From: Ferribacterium limneticum
GTDB taxonomy: Bacteria > Pseudomonadota > Gammaproteobacteria > Burkholderiales > Rhodocyclaceae
NCBI RefSeq assembly: GCF_020510565.1
Contig: NZ_CP075189.1
Span: 1,596,501-1,660,500, forward strand
Length of the DNA stretch: 64,000 nt
Reading direction: 5' to 3'
Part shown: piece after piece, positions 55,339-63,140 of the stretch
How the letters are laid out: every line of letters begins with the position of its first letter
Numbering within the stretch: the first letter of the stretch is position 1
The notes under the pieces: model-generated
Databases searched by the model: none
The model's input: only the letters and a program-made list of their open reading frames with translations
Told to the model about the DNA's origin: nothing
Translations under genes and position numbers: made by a program

Positions 55339-56244
55339 TCAGGTGTGTTGAAGGCGCCAGGTAGCCAGCGCCTCAAGCGCGTCGTCGAGCGTCGTGATCA
55401 GTTCGGCATCGCCTGTCCGGCTGATGCGGGCGACGCCGCCGCCGCCTGCCCATAACACCGTCTTCTCCGGCAGGACCAGGCGCAATTGTTGCAGCAGGCC
55501 GGGAATCTGCCGTTGCGGGAAGGCCTGCGAGAAGGAGAGGGCGACGATGTCGGCCTGATGGGCCTCGGCGGCGCGGCCGATTTCGAGCAACGGCATTTGC
55601 GTGCCGAGCGGAATGCACTCGGCGCCCTCCAGCGCGAACAGGGCTTCGACCATCAACAGGCCAAGCACGTGCTGTTCATCCGGCACGCTGGTCAGTAGCA
55701 CACGCGGGCCGCGCGGACCGCCGGGCAGGGTGGCGATGGCCTGGCGCAACAGGCGCTTGGTCAGCTCGGTATACAGGTGCTCCTCAAAAACCTCGAAGCT
55801 GCCGTCTTCCCATTTTTCGCCGACTTGCCGCGTCAGCGGCGCAACCGTGTCCTGGACAAAGCGCTGCAAACCCTGCCGGGCCAGACGCTGTTGCATGGCT
55901 TGCTGATAGGCGGCGGTGTCGTGCTGTTTGATCAGGGCGAGCAATTCGCCCAGATCGCCGTCGTCGGCAGAAACATCGACCGCCACCGATTTTGTTCGGC
56001 GCGAGGTCAGCGCGCCCAGTTCCTCCGGCGGCGTGGCGATCAGCTTGCCGGGCCGGTGTCCGAGATCCATCAGGCGTTTTATCTGGCGCAGACGATCCAC
56101 CTGCTCGGCTGGATAGCAGCGTTCACCATTGTTGTCGCGGCTGGGTACGGGAAAGCCGTAGCGACGTTCCCACATGCGCAGGACGTCCTTGGAGAGCCCG
56201 GTGTCGCGCTCGACGGCGGCAATATTAAAAGTGACGGCATTCAT
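55339..56244 (-). CDS. CarH/LitR-type B12-dependent MerR regulator
   Basis: A 301-residue regulator. The MerR winged helix (residues 1-70) has LSKDVLRMWERRYGFPVPSR. The cobalamin part has the Wx9EH motif of CarH (Trp145, Glu155-His156 in EVFEEHLYTEL) and the lower-ligand motif DEQHVLG (His192). These identify the AdoCbl photoreceptor group: in the dark it binds operators as a repressor, and light breaks the Co-C bond and releases it. The ATG at 56244 gives the normal N-terminus. It is divergent from gpx and the lipid-modification genes. Confidence 0.9.
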   Translation of the reverse strand: MNAVTFNIAAVERDTGLSKDVLRMWERRYGFPVPSRDNNGERCYPAEQVDRLRQIKRLMDLGHRPGKLIATPPEELGALTSRRTKSVAVDVSADDGDLGELLALIKQHDTAAYQQAMQQRLARQGLQRFVQDTVAPLTRQVGEKWEDGSFEVFEEHLYTELTKRLLRQAIATLPGGPRGPRVLLTSVPDEQHVLGLLMVEALFALEGAECIPLGTQMPLLEIGRAAEAHQADIVALSFSQAFPQRQIPGLLQQLRLVLPEKTVLWAGGGGVARISRTGDAELITTLDDALEALATWRLQHT

Positions 56245-56251
56245 GGTTGTC

Positions 56252-56335
56252 CTGAACAAATGTTAGACAAAACGTTGACAAGTGATTCTTTGGTGGCTAT
56301 CTTACGAACAAACGTCCATTTTGTCTAGGACAAAA
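56252..56335 (+). promoter_or_regulatory. gpx promoter with candidate CarH/LitR operators
   Basis: TTGACA (56275-56280), a 17-bp spacer and TATCTT (56298-56303) make a near-consensus sigma-70 promoter. Flanking it are TGAACAAATGTTAGACAAAA (56253-56272) and the perfect inverted repeat TTTTGTCTAGGACAAAA (56319-56335), which share the word AGACAAAA/TTTTGTCT. They are placed to let the divergent MerR-type regulator repress both directions. Confidence 0.7.
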
Positions 56336-56352
56336 CAAGTAAGGAGCTGAAC

Positions 56353-56913
56353 ATGTTTTCAAGTCTCAAACGCTGGATCGGTATCGCCGGGCTGCTGTCG
56401 GCAGGCATTCTGCCGGCGGCAGCGGCTGGCGAGTGCCCGGCCTTGCTCAACCACGACTTCACAAGCCTGCAGGATGGCAAGCCGATGCCGCTTTGCCAGT
56501 ACGCCGGCAAGGTGATCCTGGTCGTCAATACCGCCAGTTATTGCGGTTTCACATCGCAATACGATGGTCTGGAAAAGCTCTATACGCGTTTGAACGACAA
56601 GGGACTGGTTGTCCTCGGCTTTCCTTCCAACGATTTTGGCGAGCAGGAGCCGGGCAGCGAGAAGGAAATTGCCGAATTCTGCCGCCTGACCTACGGCGTC
56701 GAGTTCCCGATGGTTGGCAAGACGGTGGTCAAGGGCAAGGGCGCCAACCCCTTCTACCTGAAGCTGGCCCAAGTGACGGGGAGCCGGCCGAAGTGGAATT
56801 TCCACAAATACTTGATCAGCCGCGATGCAACCCAGGTCGTCGCCTACACCAGCTTCACCAAGCCGGATGACAAGGATCTGCTGAAGCAAATCGACGAATT
56901 TCTCGGCAAGTAG
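56353..56913 (+). CDS. gpx: Glutathione peroxidase, exported
   Basis: A 186-residue thiol peroxidase with a signal peptide (IAGLLSAGILPAAAAG), so it acts in the periplasm. The active Cys64 is in NTASYCGFTSQYDGLEKLY; the other motifs are GFPSNDFGEQEPGSE and the Trp segment PKWNFHKYLI. It reduces lipid or organic hydroperoxides with thiols. It is first behind the probable light-regulated promoter and 8 bp before the FAD oxidase. Confidence 0.92.
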   Translation: MFSSLKRWIGIAGLLSAGILPAAAAGECPALLNHDFTSLQDGKPMPLCQYAGKVILVVNTASYCGFTSQYDGLEKLYTRLNDKGLVVLGFPSNDFGEQEPGSEKEIAEFCRLTYGVEFPMVGKTVVKGKGANPFYLKLAQVTGSRPKWNFHKYLISRDATQVVAYTSFTKPDDKDLLKQIDEFLGK

Positions 56914-56921
56914 GGGCAAGC

Positions 56922-58244
56922 ATGACAACAAGAAAACGCATCGCTGTCGTTGGCGCCGGCATTTCCGGGCTGGCCAGTGCCTGGCTGCTCAGCCGCGAGC
57001 ATGACGTGACGCTGTTCGAAGCCGGTACTTATCTGGGCGGCCATACCAACACCGTCGACGTGACTTTGGAGGGCAAAACACATCCGGTTGATACGGGATT
57101 CCTTGTTTTCAATGACAAGACTTACCCCAATCTGATCGCGATGTTCGAGTTGCTTGGCGTCGACAGCGTCGAAACCGAAATGTCCTTCGCGGTCAGTCTG
57201 GAAAACCCCGATCTCGAATGGGCGGGCAGCAATCTGGCGACGGTTTTCGGGCAAAGGCGCAATCTGTTCCGCCCGCAGTTCTGGTCCATGCTGAGCGACA
57301 TCCTGCGCTTCAACCGTGAAAGCACGGCGTGGCTGGCGGAGTATCCGGAGAGCGAAATCAGCCTCCAGGATTTCCTCGACGACGGCCGCTATTCGCGCGC
57401 CTTTGCCGACTGGTATCTGCTGCCGATGGCCGCTGCCATCTGGTCATGCCCGACCGGGCAGATGCGCGCCATGCCGCTCGCCACCTTTATCCGCTTCTGC
57501 CAGAACCACGGTTTGCTGCAGGTCTTCAACCGGCCGCTGTGGCGGACTGTGCAGGGCGGCGGTCGTGCCTATGTGCGAAAAATTGCCAACTGCCTCATCG
57601 CCAATGGCGGTGAAATCCACCTTGCTTGCCCGGTCAGCGCCGTAAGCCGCGAAGGTGATCGGCTCAAGGTGATGCATGTCACCGGCAGCGAGCATTTCGA
57701 TCAGGTCGTCATGGCCTGCCACAGCGATCAGGCGCAGGCCATCCTCGGCTTTACCGCGACCGATGGCCAGCGTGAGGTGCTGTCGGCCATCCGCTATCAG
57801 CCTAACCGGGCCATATTGCACACCGACCGCGCGCTGCTGCCGCGCGACGAGAAGCTGTGGTCAGCGTGGAATTACTTTGCCGGCAGCGGTGAGCCAGGGG
57901 AGCAGCCGGTCGGCGTCTCCTACCTGATCAACAAGTTGCAGCCGCTGCCGTTCGAGACGCCGGTTGTCGTCACGCTCAACCCGGCGCGCGAGCCGGACCC
58001 GGCTAAAGTGCTCGCCGAGTTCGAGTACGCCCACCCGATTTTCGACGCGCCGGCCATTGCCGCCCAGCAACGGTTGGCGCAGGTTCAAGGCGAGAACGGC
58101 ATCTGGCTGGCCGGTGCCTGGGGCAGCTACGGTTTCCACGAAGATGGGCTGAAATCGGCACTGCGTGTCGTCAATGGCCTCGGTGTCATGGCGCCGTGGC
58201 AAGTTGATGCGGCCGTCGTCAAGCCCGGGCTGGAAACGGTCTGA
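56922..58244 (+). CDS. FAD-dependent amine-oxidase-like flavoprotein
   Basis: A 440-residue flavoprotein. The dinucleotide fold is RIAVVGAGISGLASAWLL with EAGTYLGGHTNTVDV; the C-terminus has WLAGAWGSYGFHEDGLKSAL. It belongs to the NAD/FAD-binding group always met with DUF1365 and cfa-like genes; homologues in Rhodobacter sphaeroides are tied to the singlet-oxygen response and to furan fatty acid synthesis. The substrate is probably a phospholipid acyl chain, by inference from the neighbours. Confidence 0.88.
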   Translation: MTTRKRIAVVGAGISGLASAWLLSREHDVTLFEAGTYLGGHTNTVDVTLEGKTHPVDTGFLVFNDKTYPNLIAMFELLGVDSVETEMSFAVSLENPDLEWAGSNLATVFGQRRNLFRPQFWSMLSDILRFNRESTAWLAEYPESEISLQDFLDDGRYSRAFADWYLLPMAAAIWSCPTGQMRAMPLATFIRFCQNHGLLQVFNRPLWRTVQGGGRAYVRKIANCLIANGGEIHLACPVSAVSREGDRLKVMHVTGSEHFDQVVMACHSDQAQAILGFTATDGQREVLSAIRYQPNRAILHTDRALLPRDEKLWSAWNYFAGSGEPGEQPVGVSYLINKLQPLPFETPVVVTLNPAREPDPAKVLAEFEYAHPIFDAPAIAAQQRLAQVQGENGIWLAGAWGSYGFHEDGLKSALRVVNGLGVMAPWQVDAAVVKPGLETV

Positions 58245-58251
58245 GCCGGCC

Positions 58252-59013
58252 ATGAACCGCCCGCGCCTCTTCCTCGGCCATGTCATGCACCGACGCCTGC
58301 GGCCGGCGGTCAATGCCTTTGTCTATCCGGTTTTCTACGTCCAGTTGCCGGTGCGCGACCTAGCCTTGGCAAATTGCCCGATTTTTTCGGTTGACCGTGG
58401 GAACGTGCTCAGCTTCCGCCAGAAAGACCATGGCCCCCGTGACGGCAGCCCCTTGTTGCCGTGGATACAGGCGCAACTGCGCCAACACGGCCTGCCCGAC
58501 GACGGCGAAATCACGCTGCAATGCTTCCCGCGGGTTTTTGGTTTCGTCTTCAATCCGGTCAGCTTCTGGTTCTGCCGCAACGTCGAGGGCGCTCTGATCG
58601 CCGTGCTGGCCGAGGTAAACAACACCTTCGGCGGCCATTACAGCTACCTGCTGCACAACGCCGACGGCTCGCCGTTGCGCGACGGTCAGGAACTGCGCGC
58701 GACCAAGGAATTCCACGTCTCACCGTTCAACGAAATCGAAGGCGGCTACCGTTTCCGTTTCCACCTCGACCGCCCAGTGCCGCTGGCCCGCATCGATTAC
58801 GACGACGCCGATGGCGAACTGCTGCTCACTTCCATCTCGGGCAAGCCGCGCGCCTGGTCCACGGCGGCCTTGCTCGGCGCCTTCCTCAAAATGCCTTTCC
58901 TCACCGCCGGTGTGATGTTCCGCATCCACTGGCAAGCCTTGAAGCTGTGGCTGAAAGGGGTGCCGTTCCGCGGCGCCCACGTTCCTCAACCCCTCCGGGA
59001 TTCGACAAAATGA
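58252..59013 (+). CDS. DUF1365 protein
   Basis: A 253-residue protein: RLFLGHVMHRRLRPAVNAFV, then FSVDRGNVLSFRQKDHG, CFPRVFGFVFNPVSFWFC, EVNNTFGGHYSYLL and KEFHVSPFNEIEGGYRF. DUF1365 proteins accompany cfa and the FAD oxidase and are thought to act in acyl-chain modification. The repeat copy at 58365-58403 supplies the codons for FSVDRGN, itself a family motif. The stop overlaps cfa as ATGA. Confidence 0.9.
   Translation: MNRPRLFLGHVMHRRLRPAVNAFVYPVFYVQLPVRDLALANCPIFSVDRGNVLSFRQKDHGPRDGSPLLPWIQAQLRQHGLPDDGEITLQCFPRVFGFVFNPVSFWFCRNVEGALIAVLAEVNNTFGGHYSYLLHNADGSPLRDGQELRATKEFHVSPFNEIEGGYRFRFHLDRPVPLARIDYDDADGELLLTSISGKPRAWSTAALLGAFLKMPFLTAGVMFRIHWQALKLWLKGVPFRGAHVPQPLRDSTK
58365..58403 (+). 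repeat. Dispersed repeat copy inside the DUF1365 gene
   Basis: The 3' two thirds match (TTGCCCGATTTTTTCGGTTG and ACCGTGG) while the first nine bases do not. It is in sense orientation and in frame. Confidence 0.7.
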
Positions 59014-60194
59014 ACAACACGATGATTTTGCGCGGCAGCGAAAGACTGGCCCGCGACACCCGCCTGGTTTTCGACCTGCTCGAAAAACTGCAGGGCGGCA
59101 TGCTCGAAATCCGTCTGCCGGGCGGCGCCAGTGCGCTGTTCGGCGACGGCGAACATGGTGTCACCATGCAGGTCCATGACGAAGCGATGTTCGGCCAGGT
59201 GCTGGCGCGCGGCGACATCGGTCTGGCCGAAGCCTATCTCGATGGTCAGTGGGATTCGCCCGACATCACGGGGCTATTGAGGCTGTTGGCGGCCAATCGT
59301 GAGCAGCTCAAGAAGGCCGTCTATGGCTCGTGGGGCAGCCTGATCGCCGCCCGCGTCCGTCACTGGCTCAACAGCAACAGCCGCAGCGGCAGCAAGCGCA
59401 ACATCATGGCGCACTACGATCTCGGCAACGATTTCTACAAGCTGTGGCTCGACCCGAGCATGAGCTACTCGTCGGCCGTCTATCGCGAAGCCGACGACGG
59501 CTCGCTCGAAACGGCGCAACACGCCAAGTACCGCCGTATCCTCAATTGCCTGAAAGCTACACCCGGCCAGAACGTGCTCGAAATCGGCTGCGGCTGGGGC
59601 GGCTTCGCTGAAATGGCTGTGCAGGAAGGCTTGCGCACCACCGGCCTGACCCTCTCGCCGGCCCAGCTCGCCTGGGCGCAAAAGCGCGTGCCGAGCGCCG
59701 ATCTGCGTTTGCAGGACTATCGCGATCTCGATGACCAATTCGACCACGTCGTTTCCATCGAAATGTTCGAAGCTGTCGGCGAACGCTGGTGGCCGACCTA
59801 CTTCAAGACGGTCGCCAAGGCGCTCAAGACCGGGGGCAGGGCGGTTGTCCAGAGCATCACCATCCGCGACGACATCTTCCCGGAATACCGGCGCAGCACC
59901 GATTTCATCCAGCAATACATCTTCCCCGGCGGCATGCTGCCCTCGCGAGCAGCCTTCCGCGCGGCCGCTGCCAAACAGGGCCTGATCGTCCGCAACGAAT
60001 ACGCCTTCGGTCACGACTACGCCAAGACCTTGGCCGAATGGCGCCACGCCTTCGAAGCCAACTGGCCGGAAATCCAGAAGCTCGGTTTCGACGAGCCCTT
60101 CCGCCGACTCTGGCGCATGTATCTTTGCTATTGCGAGGCCGGTTTCCTGGCCGGGAATATCGATGTCGTCCAATTTGAACTCACGCATCGTTGA
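59010..60194 (+). CDS. cfa: Cyclopropane-fatty-acyl-phospholipid synthase family
   Basis: A 394-residue SAM methyltransferase. It has NIMAHYDLGNDFYKLWLDPS, MSYSSAVY, the SAM loop VLEIGCGWGGFAEMA, EMFEAVGERWW and FIQQYIFPGGMLPS with the end WRMYLCYCEAGF. It methylates unsaturated acyl chains of membrane phospholipids, to a cyclopropane or a methylated product. In this cluster the product may be further changed by the flavoprotein and DUF1365. ATGA-coupled to DUF1365. Confidence 0.92.
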   Translation: MNNTMILRGSERLARDTRLVFDLLEKLQGGMLEIRLPGGASALFGDGEHGVTMQVHDEAMFGQVLARGDIGLAEAYLDGQWDSPDITGLLRLLAANREQLKKAVYGSWGSLIAARVRHWLNSNSRSGSKRNIMAHYDLGNDFYKLWLDPSMSYSSAVYREADDGSLETAQHAKYRRILNCLKATPGQNVLEIGCGWGGFAEMAVQEGLRTTGLTLSPAQLAWAQKRVPSADLRLQDYRDLDDQFDHVVSIEMFEAVGERWWPTYFKTVAKALKTGGRAVVQSITIRDDIFPEYRRSTDFIQQYIFPGGMLPSRAAFRAAAAKQGLIVRNEYAFGHDYAKTLAEWRHAFEANWPEIQKLGFDEPFRRLWRMYLCYCEAGFLAGNIDVVQFELTHR

Positions 60195-60225
60195 TCTGGT
60201 GGCGCCGGGAGCTCGCGCCAGCGAG

Positions 60226-60263
60226 TTCCACGGTCAACCGGAAAAAGCGGCCAAAAATGAAAT
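60226..60263 (-). repeat. Dispersed repeat copy between cfa and the next gene
   Basis: TTCCACGGTCAACCGG, AAAAAGCGGCC and AAAAATGAAAT: 38 bases with one difference from the copy at 61044. It ends at the start codon of the following gene, so it forms that gene's ribosome-binding region. Confidence 0.9.
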
Positions 60264-60762
60264 GGCCTCGGGGCTGCGTCGTCGGCTTTTGCTGGCGCTC
60301 GCCGTGGCGCCGTTCGCCGCGTTTGCCAATGCCGATCCGACGGCTGGCCTCAAGCGCTGGGGCAATGGCGAGTTTCGTCGCTTCGGCTTTCTCGTTTATG
60401 AAGCGACGCTGTGGGCGGGGGATGATCCGCAACGGCCGCCGTTGGCGTTGCGGCTTGATTACAAGCGGACGCTTGCCGGAGCGGCGATTGCCGAGGCGAG
60501 TGTCAAGGAAATGCGGGCGCTGGGGGCGGATGAGGCTTCCCTCAAGCGCTGGGGCGAGCTGATGACGCGGATTTTCCCGGACGTGAAGGAAGGGGATTTC
60601 ATCGTTGGGCAATACGAACCTGGTGTTGCGCGTTTTCATTTCAATGGTCGTTTGGTTGGGGAAGTTGCCGACGCCGATTTTGCGCGGGCGTTTTTTGGCA
60701 TTTGGCTTGATGCGAAGACCAGTGCGCCGGGGTTGCGGGCGGCGCTGTTGAGGCGGGTTTGA
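60262..60762 (+). CDS. Chalcone-isomerase-like protein, exported
   Basis: A 166-residue protein: a signal peptide with an arginine patch (GLRRRLLLALAVAPFAAF, cut after ANA), then KRWGNGEFRRFGFLVYEATL, LRLDYKRTLAGAAIAEASV and FHFNGRLVGEVADADFARAF. This is the bacterial chalcone isomerase-like fold (Chalcone_3), periplasmic, of unknown function, often in cfa clusters. The frame stays open upstream through the repeat; the ATG at 60262 is chosen because the signal peptide starts there. Confidence 0.85.
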   Translation: MASGLRRRLLLALAVAPFAAFANADPTAGLKRWGNGEFRRFGFLVYEATLWAGDDPQRPPLALRLDYKRTLAGAAIAEASVKEMRALGADEASLKRWGELMTRIFPDVKEGDFIVGQYEPGVARFHFNGRLVGEVADADFARAFFGIWLDAKTSAPGLRAALLRRV

Positions 60763-60793
60763 TGACTTTTGTTCCTCCGGGGCAGGCTTGGGT

Positions 60794-60953
60794 TTCCGCC
60801 TTGCTGGCGGGCGTACTTTCTTTTGCTTCGCCAAAAGAAAGTAGCCAAAGAAAAGGCGACCCCGAGGGCGGCGCCGGCGTTGCCGGTTCCTTGCGCTACT
60901 CGAAACGCCGGGCGGCTGCGGAACTCGGGCTTCGCCCTCAAACAGTCCTCGCC
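60794..60953 (+). repeat. Repeat island, left copy
   Basis: A 160-bp unit with a 12-bp hairpin TACTTTCTTTTG/CAAAAGAAAGTA (60814-60825 and 60832-60843), then AGGCGACCC, GCCGGTTCC and GGAACTCGGGCTTCGCCCTC. It recurs inverted at 61201-61361. Such GCTTCGCCAAAAGAAAGTA units are widespread in proteobacterial genomes, from memory. No credible gene lies in 60763-61387. Confidence 0.85.
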
Positions 60954-61043
60954 GACTGCCCCCGGCCTTCCTGCGTTGCTCAGCGCCTTCCACGGGGACC
61001 CCAAAGGCGTCCGGGATTGACCGATGTAGCGCAAAAAACTGGT

Positions 61044-61081
61044 TTCCACGGTCAACCGGAAAAAACGGCCAAAAATGAAAT
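61044..61081 (-). repeat. Dispersed repeat copy within the repeat island
   Basis: TTCCACGGTCAACCGG, AAAAAACGGCC and AAAAATGAAAT: 38 bases and the best consensus copy in the window. Confidence 0.92.
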
Positions 61082-61111
61082 CGACACCTATTCCAGCCCG
61101 CCCGCCTTGCC

Positions 61112-61133
61112 CCTCCCCCTGACAAGGGGGAGG
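61112..61133. repeat. C-rich/G-rich hairpin in the repeat island
   Basis: CCTCCCCCT (61112-61120), loop GACA, AGGGGGAGG (61125-61133). It is followed by CCGGGAGGGGGTTT and resembles another commonly dispersed bacterial intergenic sequence. Confidence 0.6.
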
Positions 61134-61200
61134 CCGGGAGGGGGTTTGCTTTTCAACCCCTTGAGAGGTGCCGAGCAACGCAGGGGCTGGCGGATAAAGG

Positions 61201-61361
61201 GCGAGGACTGTCTGAGGGCGAAGCCCGAGTTCCGCAGCCCCCGCCAGAACCGAGTAGCGCAGGGAACCGGCGCAGCCGGCACCGACCCAGGGTCGCCTTC
61301 TTTTTGCTTACTTTTTCTTGGCGAAGCAAGAAAAAGTGAGACGCCCCGCAAGGGCGGAACC
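61201..61361 (-). repeat. Repeat island, right (inverted) copy
   Basis: The reverse complement reads TACTTTTTCTTG-like hairpin (ACTTTTTCTTG/CAAGAAAAAGT at 61310-61320 and 61327-61337), GGCGACCC, GCCGGTTCC and GGAACTCGGGCTTCGCCCTC, in the same order as the copy at 60794-60953 but diverged. The pair forms a large inverted repeat about 250 bp apart. Confidence 0.85.
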
Positions 61362-61387
61362 ACCTGCCAATCGTCAGGCACCAAGCC

Positions 61388-62605
61388 ATGACCAACGGCC
61401 GCATCCTCTCCTATGGCCTGCTAGGCCTCCCCCTGGCCTTCGCCGCGCTCCCCATCTACGTCCACGTTCCCCGTTACTACGCCGAATCCACCGGCATGGA
61501 GCTGGCGCTGCTCGGCTTCATCCTCCTCGGTGCCCGCCTGCTCGACGCCGGCATCGACCCCTGGCTCGGCTGGCTGGCCGACCGTGTTTCCCGCCCGCGC
61601 ATGGTGGCGCTGGCTTTGCTGCCCTTCGCCATCGGCTTCGTCGCGCTGCTCAACCCGCCGGTCGAACACGCCGCACTCTGGCTGCTCGGCTCGCTGGCGC
61701 TGACCTACCTCGGCTTCTCGGCCGCCAGCGTCGCCTATCAGGCCTGGGGGGCGGACATTGGCGAGGATTCCTCCCTGAGAACCCGGTTGACCGCAGCAAG
61801 GGAAGGCTTCGGTCTGCTCGGTGTCGTCCTCGCCGCAGCATTGCCGGCCGTGCTGGCAGCCAGTTTGAGTGACGGGATTGCACGCCTGAGCTGGATACTG
61901 CCGCCGCTGTTGCTGATCGCTGCGGTCACGACCTTCAGCCGAGTCGGCGTCGGCAAGCCGGTACTCGCCGCCAGCCAACCCTTGCTACCCAGCTTGCGCC
62001 GCGTCTTCGCGGACGATGCCTTCCGTCGCCTGCTCATCGTCTTCGTCGCCAACGGCATCGCTGCCGCGCTACCGGCCACGCTTTTCCTGTTCTTCGTCGC
62101 TGACGTGTTGCAGGCCGAATCGGCCAGTGGCCCGCTGCTCGCCCTGTACTTCATTGCCGGCGCCGCTTCGCTACCGCTCTGGGTGATGCTCTCGGCCCGG
62201 CGCGGGCGCGTCTTCGCCTGGCTGCTGGCGATGGGCGTTTCCATCGTCGCCTTCGCCGGTGCCAGTCTGCTTAGTTCTGGCGATGTCTGGCTATTTGCCA
62301 TCATCTGCATCGCCTCCGGGCTGGCGCTCGGTGCCGATTTGGCCCTGCCGGCCGCCATCGCCGCCGACCTCGGCGAACGCCAAGGTCAGGCCGGGGCCTG
62401 TTTCGGTGTGTGGAATTTCGTTGCCAAGCTCAACCTGGCGCTCGCCGCCGGGCTTTCACTACCTCTGCTCGGTGCGCTCGGCTATGTGCCGGGCGGTAGC
62501 GCCGGGTTGCCTGCCCTGACCTTTGCCTACGCGTTGTTGCCGCTCGCCTTCAAGGCGCTGGCCGGCGGGCTGCTCTGGCGCTGGCGCCATTCTCTGGAGA
62601 TCTGA
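61388..62605 (+). CDS. MFS transporter, sugar:cation symporter (GPH)-like
   Basis: A 405-residue protein with twelve predicted membrane helices. LLGARLLDAGIDPWLGWLADRV and the loop TRLTAAREGFGLLGVVLAA match the MelB/GPH group. Genes of this type occur in cfa/DUF1365/FAD-oxidase clusters, where it is more likely to move lipid or its precursors than sugar; this is inference. The start is the ATG at 61388, 26 bp after the repeat island. Confidence 0.85.
   Translation: MTNGRILSYGLLGLPLAFAALPIYVHVPRYYAESTGMELALLGFILLGARLLDAGIDPWLGWLADRVSRPRMVALALLPFAIGFVALLNPPVEHAALWLLGSLALTYLGFSAASVAYQAWGADIGEDSSLRTRLTAAREGFGLLGVVLAAALPAVLAASLSDGIARLSWILPPLLLIAAVTTFSRVGVGKPVLAASQPLLPSLRRVFADDAFRRLLIVFVANGIAAALPATLFLFFVADVLQAESASGPLLALYFIAGAASLPLWVMLSARRGRVFAWLLAMGVSIVAFAGASLLSSGDVWLFAIICIASGLALGADLALPAAIAADLGERQGQAGACFGVWNFVAKLNLALAAGLSLPLLGALGYVPGGSAGLPALTFAYALLPLAFKALAGGLLWRWRHSLEI
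61783..61799 (+). repeat. Core-only match to the dispersed repeat in the MFS gene
   Basis: CCGGTTGACCGCAGCAA matches the GTAGCAA-type core in 16 of 17 bases, but the T-rich arm is missing and the encoded TRLTAAREG is a normal family motif. It may be coincidental. Confidence 0.3.
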
Positions 62606-62608
62606 ATC

Positions 62609-63130
62609 ATGAAACTCTTGCTCGCTGCTGCCTTCACCCTCGGCCTGGCCGGCTGCGCCTCGACCGGCGTCGAACAATACCGCGCCGAACAGCCGGCTCT
62701 CGATCTCAAGACTTATCTGAACGGTACGCTCGACGCTTGGGGTGTTTTCCAGGGCCGGGGTGGTGAGGTGCAAAAACGCTTCCATGTCGTCATCGACGCC
62801 AAGTGGAATGGCGACACCGGCGTCCTCGACGAGAACTTCAAATGGTCCGACGGCACCACCTCGCGCCGCGTCTGGACGCTGACCAAACAGGCCGACGGCA
62901 CTTTCCGCGGCCGGGCGGACGATGTTGTCGGCGAGGCGATCGGCGAAGTTTCCGGCAATGCCCTGCGCTGGCGTTACGTGCTGGCGCTGCCGGTCGACGG
63001 CAAGGTGTACAACGTCGATTTCGACGACTGGATGTTCCTGATGGACGAGAAGGTCATGATGAACCGCTCCTACATGTCGAAGTGGGGCTTCAACCTGGGC
63101 GAAGTGACGCTGACCTTCGTCAAGCGCTAG
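62609..63130 (+). CDS. DUF3833 lipoprotein
   Basis: A 173-residue lipoprotein: signal peptide with lipobox LGLAGC. It then has LDLKTYLNGTLDAWGVFQGR, DENFKWSDGTTSRRVWTLTK, and VDFDDWMFLMDEKVMMNRSY, a DUF3833 signature. It is probably on the periplasmic side of a membrane. Function is unknown, but it is regularly found in cfa/SDR/MFS clusters. It is 3 bp after the MFS gene. Confidence 0.87.
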   Translation: MKLLLAAAFTLGLAGCASTGVEQYRAEQPALDLKTYLNGTLDAWGVFQGRGGEVQKRFHVVIDAKWNGDTGVLDENFKWSDGTTSRRVWTLTKQADGTFRGRADDVVGEAIGEVSGNALRWRYVLALPVDGKVYNVDFDDWMFLMDEKVMMNRSYMSKWGFNLGEVTLTFVKR

Positions 63131-63140
63131 GGCGGTGCCC

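Noticed and set aside
60759..61391. A 210-codon open frame in the repeat island
   Set aside because: Its translation is only the repeats (SPKESSQRKGD, GQPEKTAKNE); no ribosome site or family.
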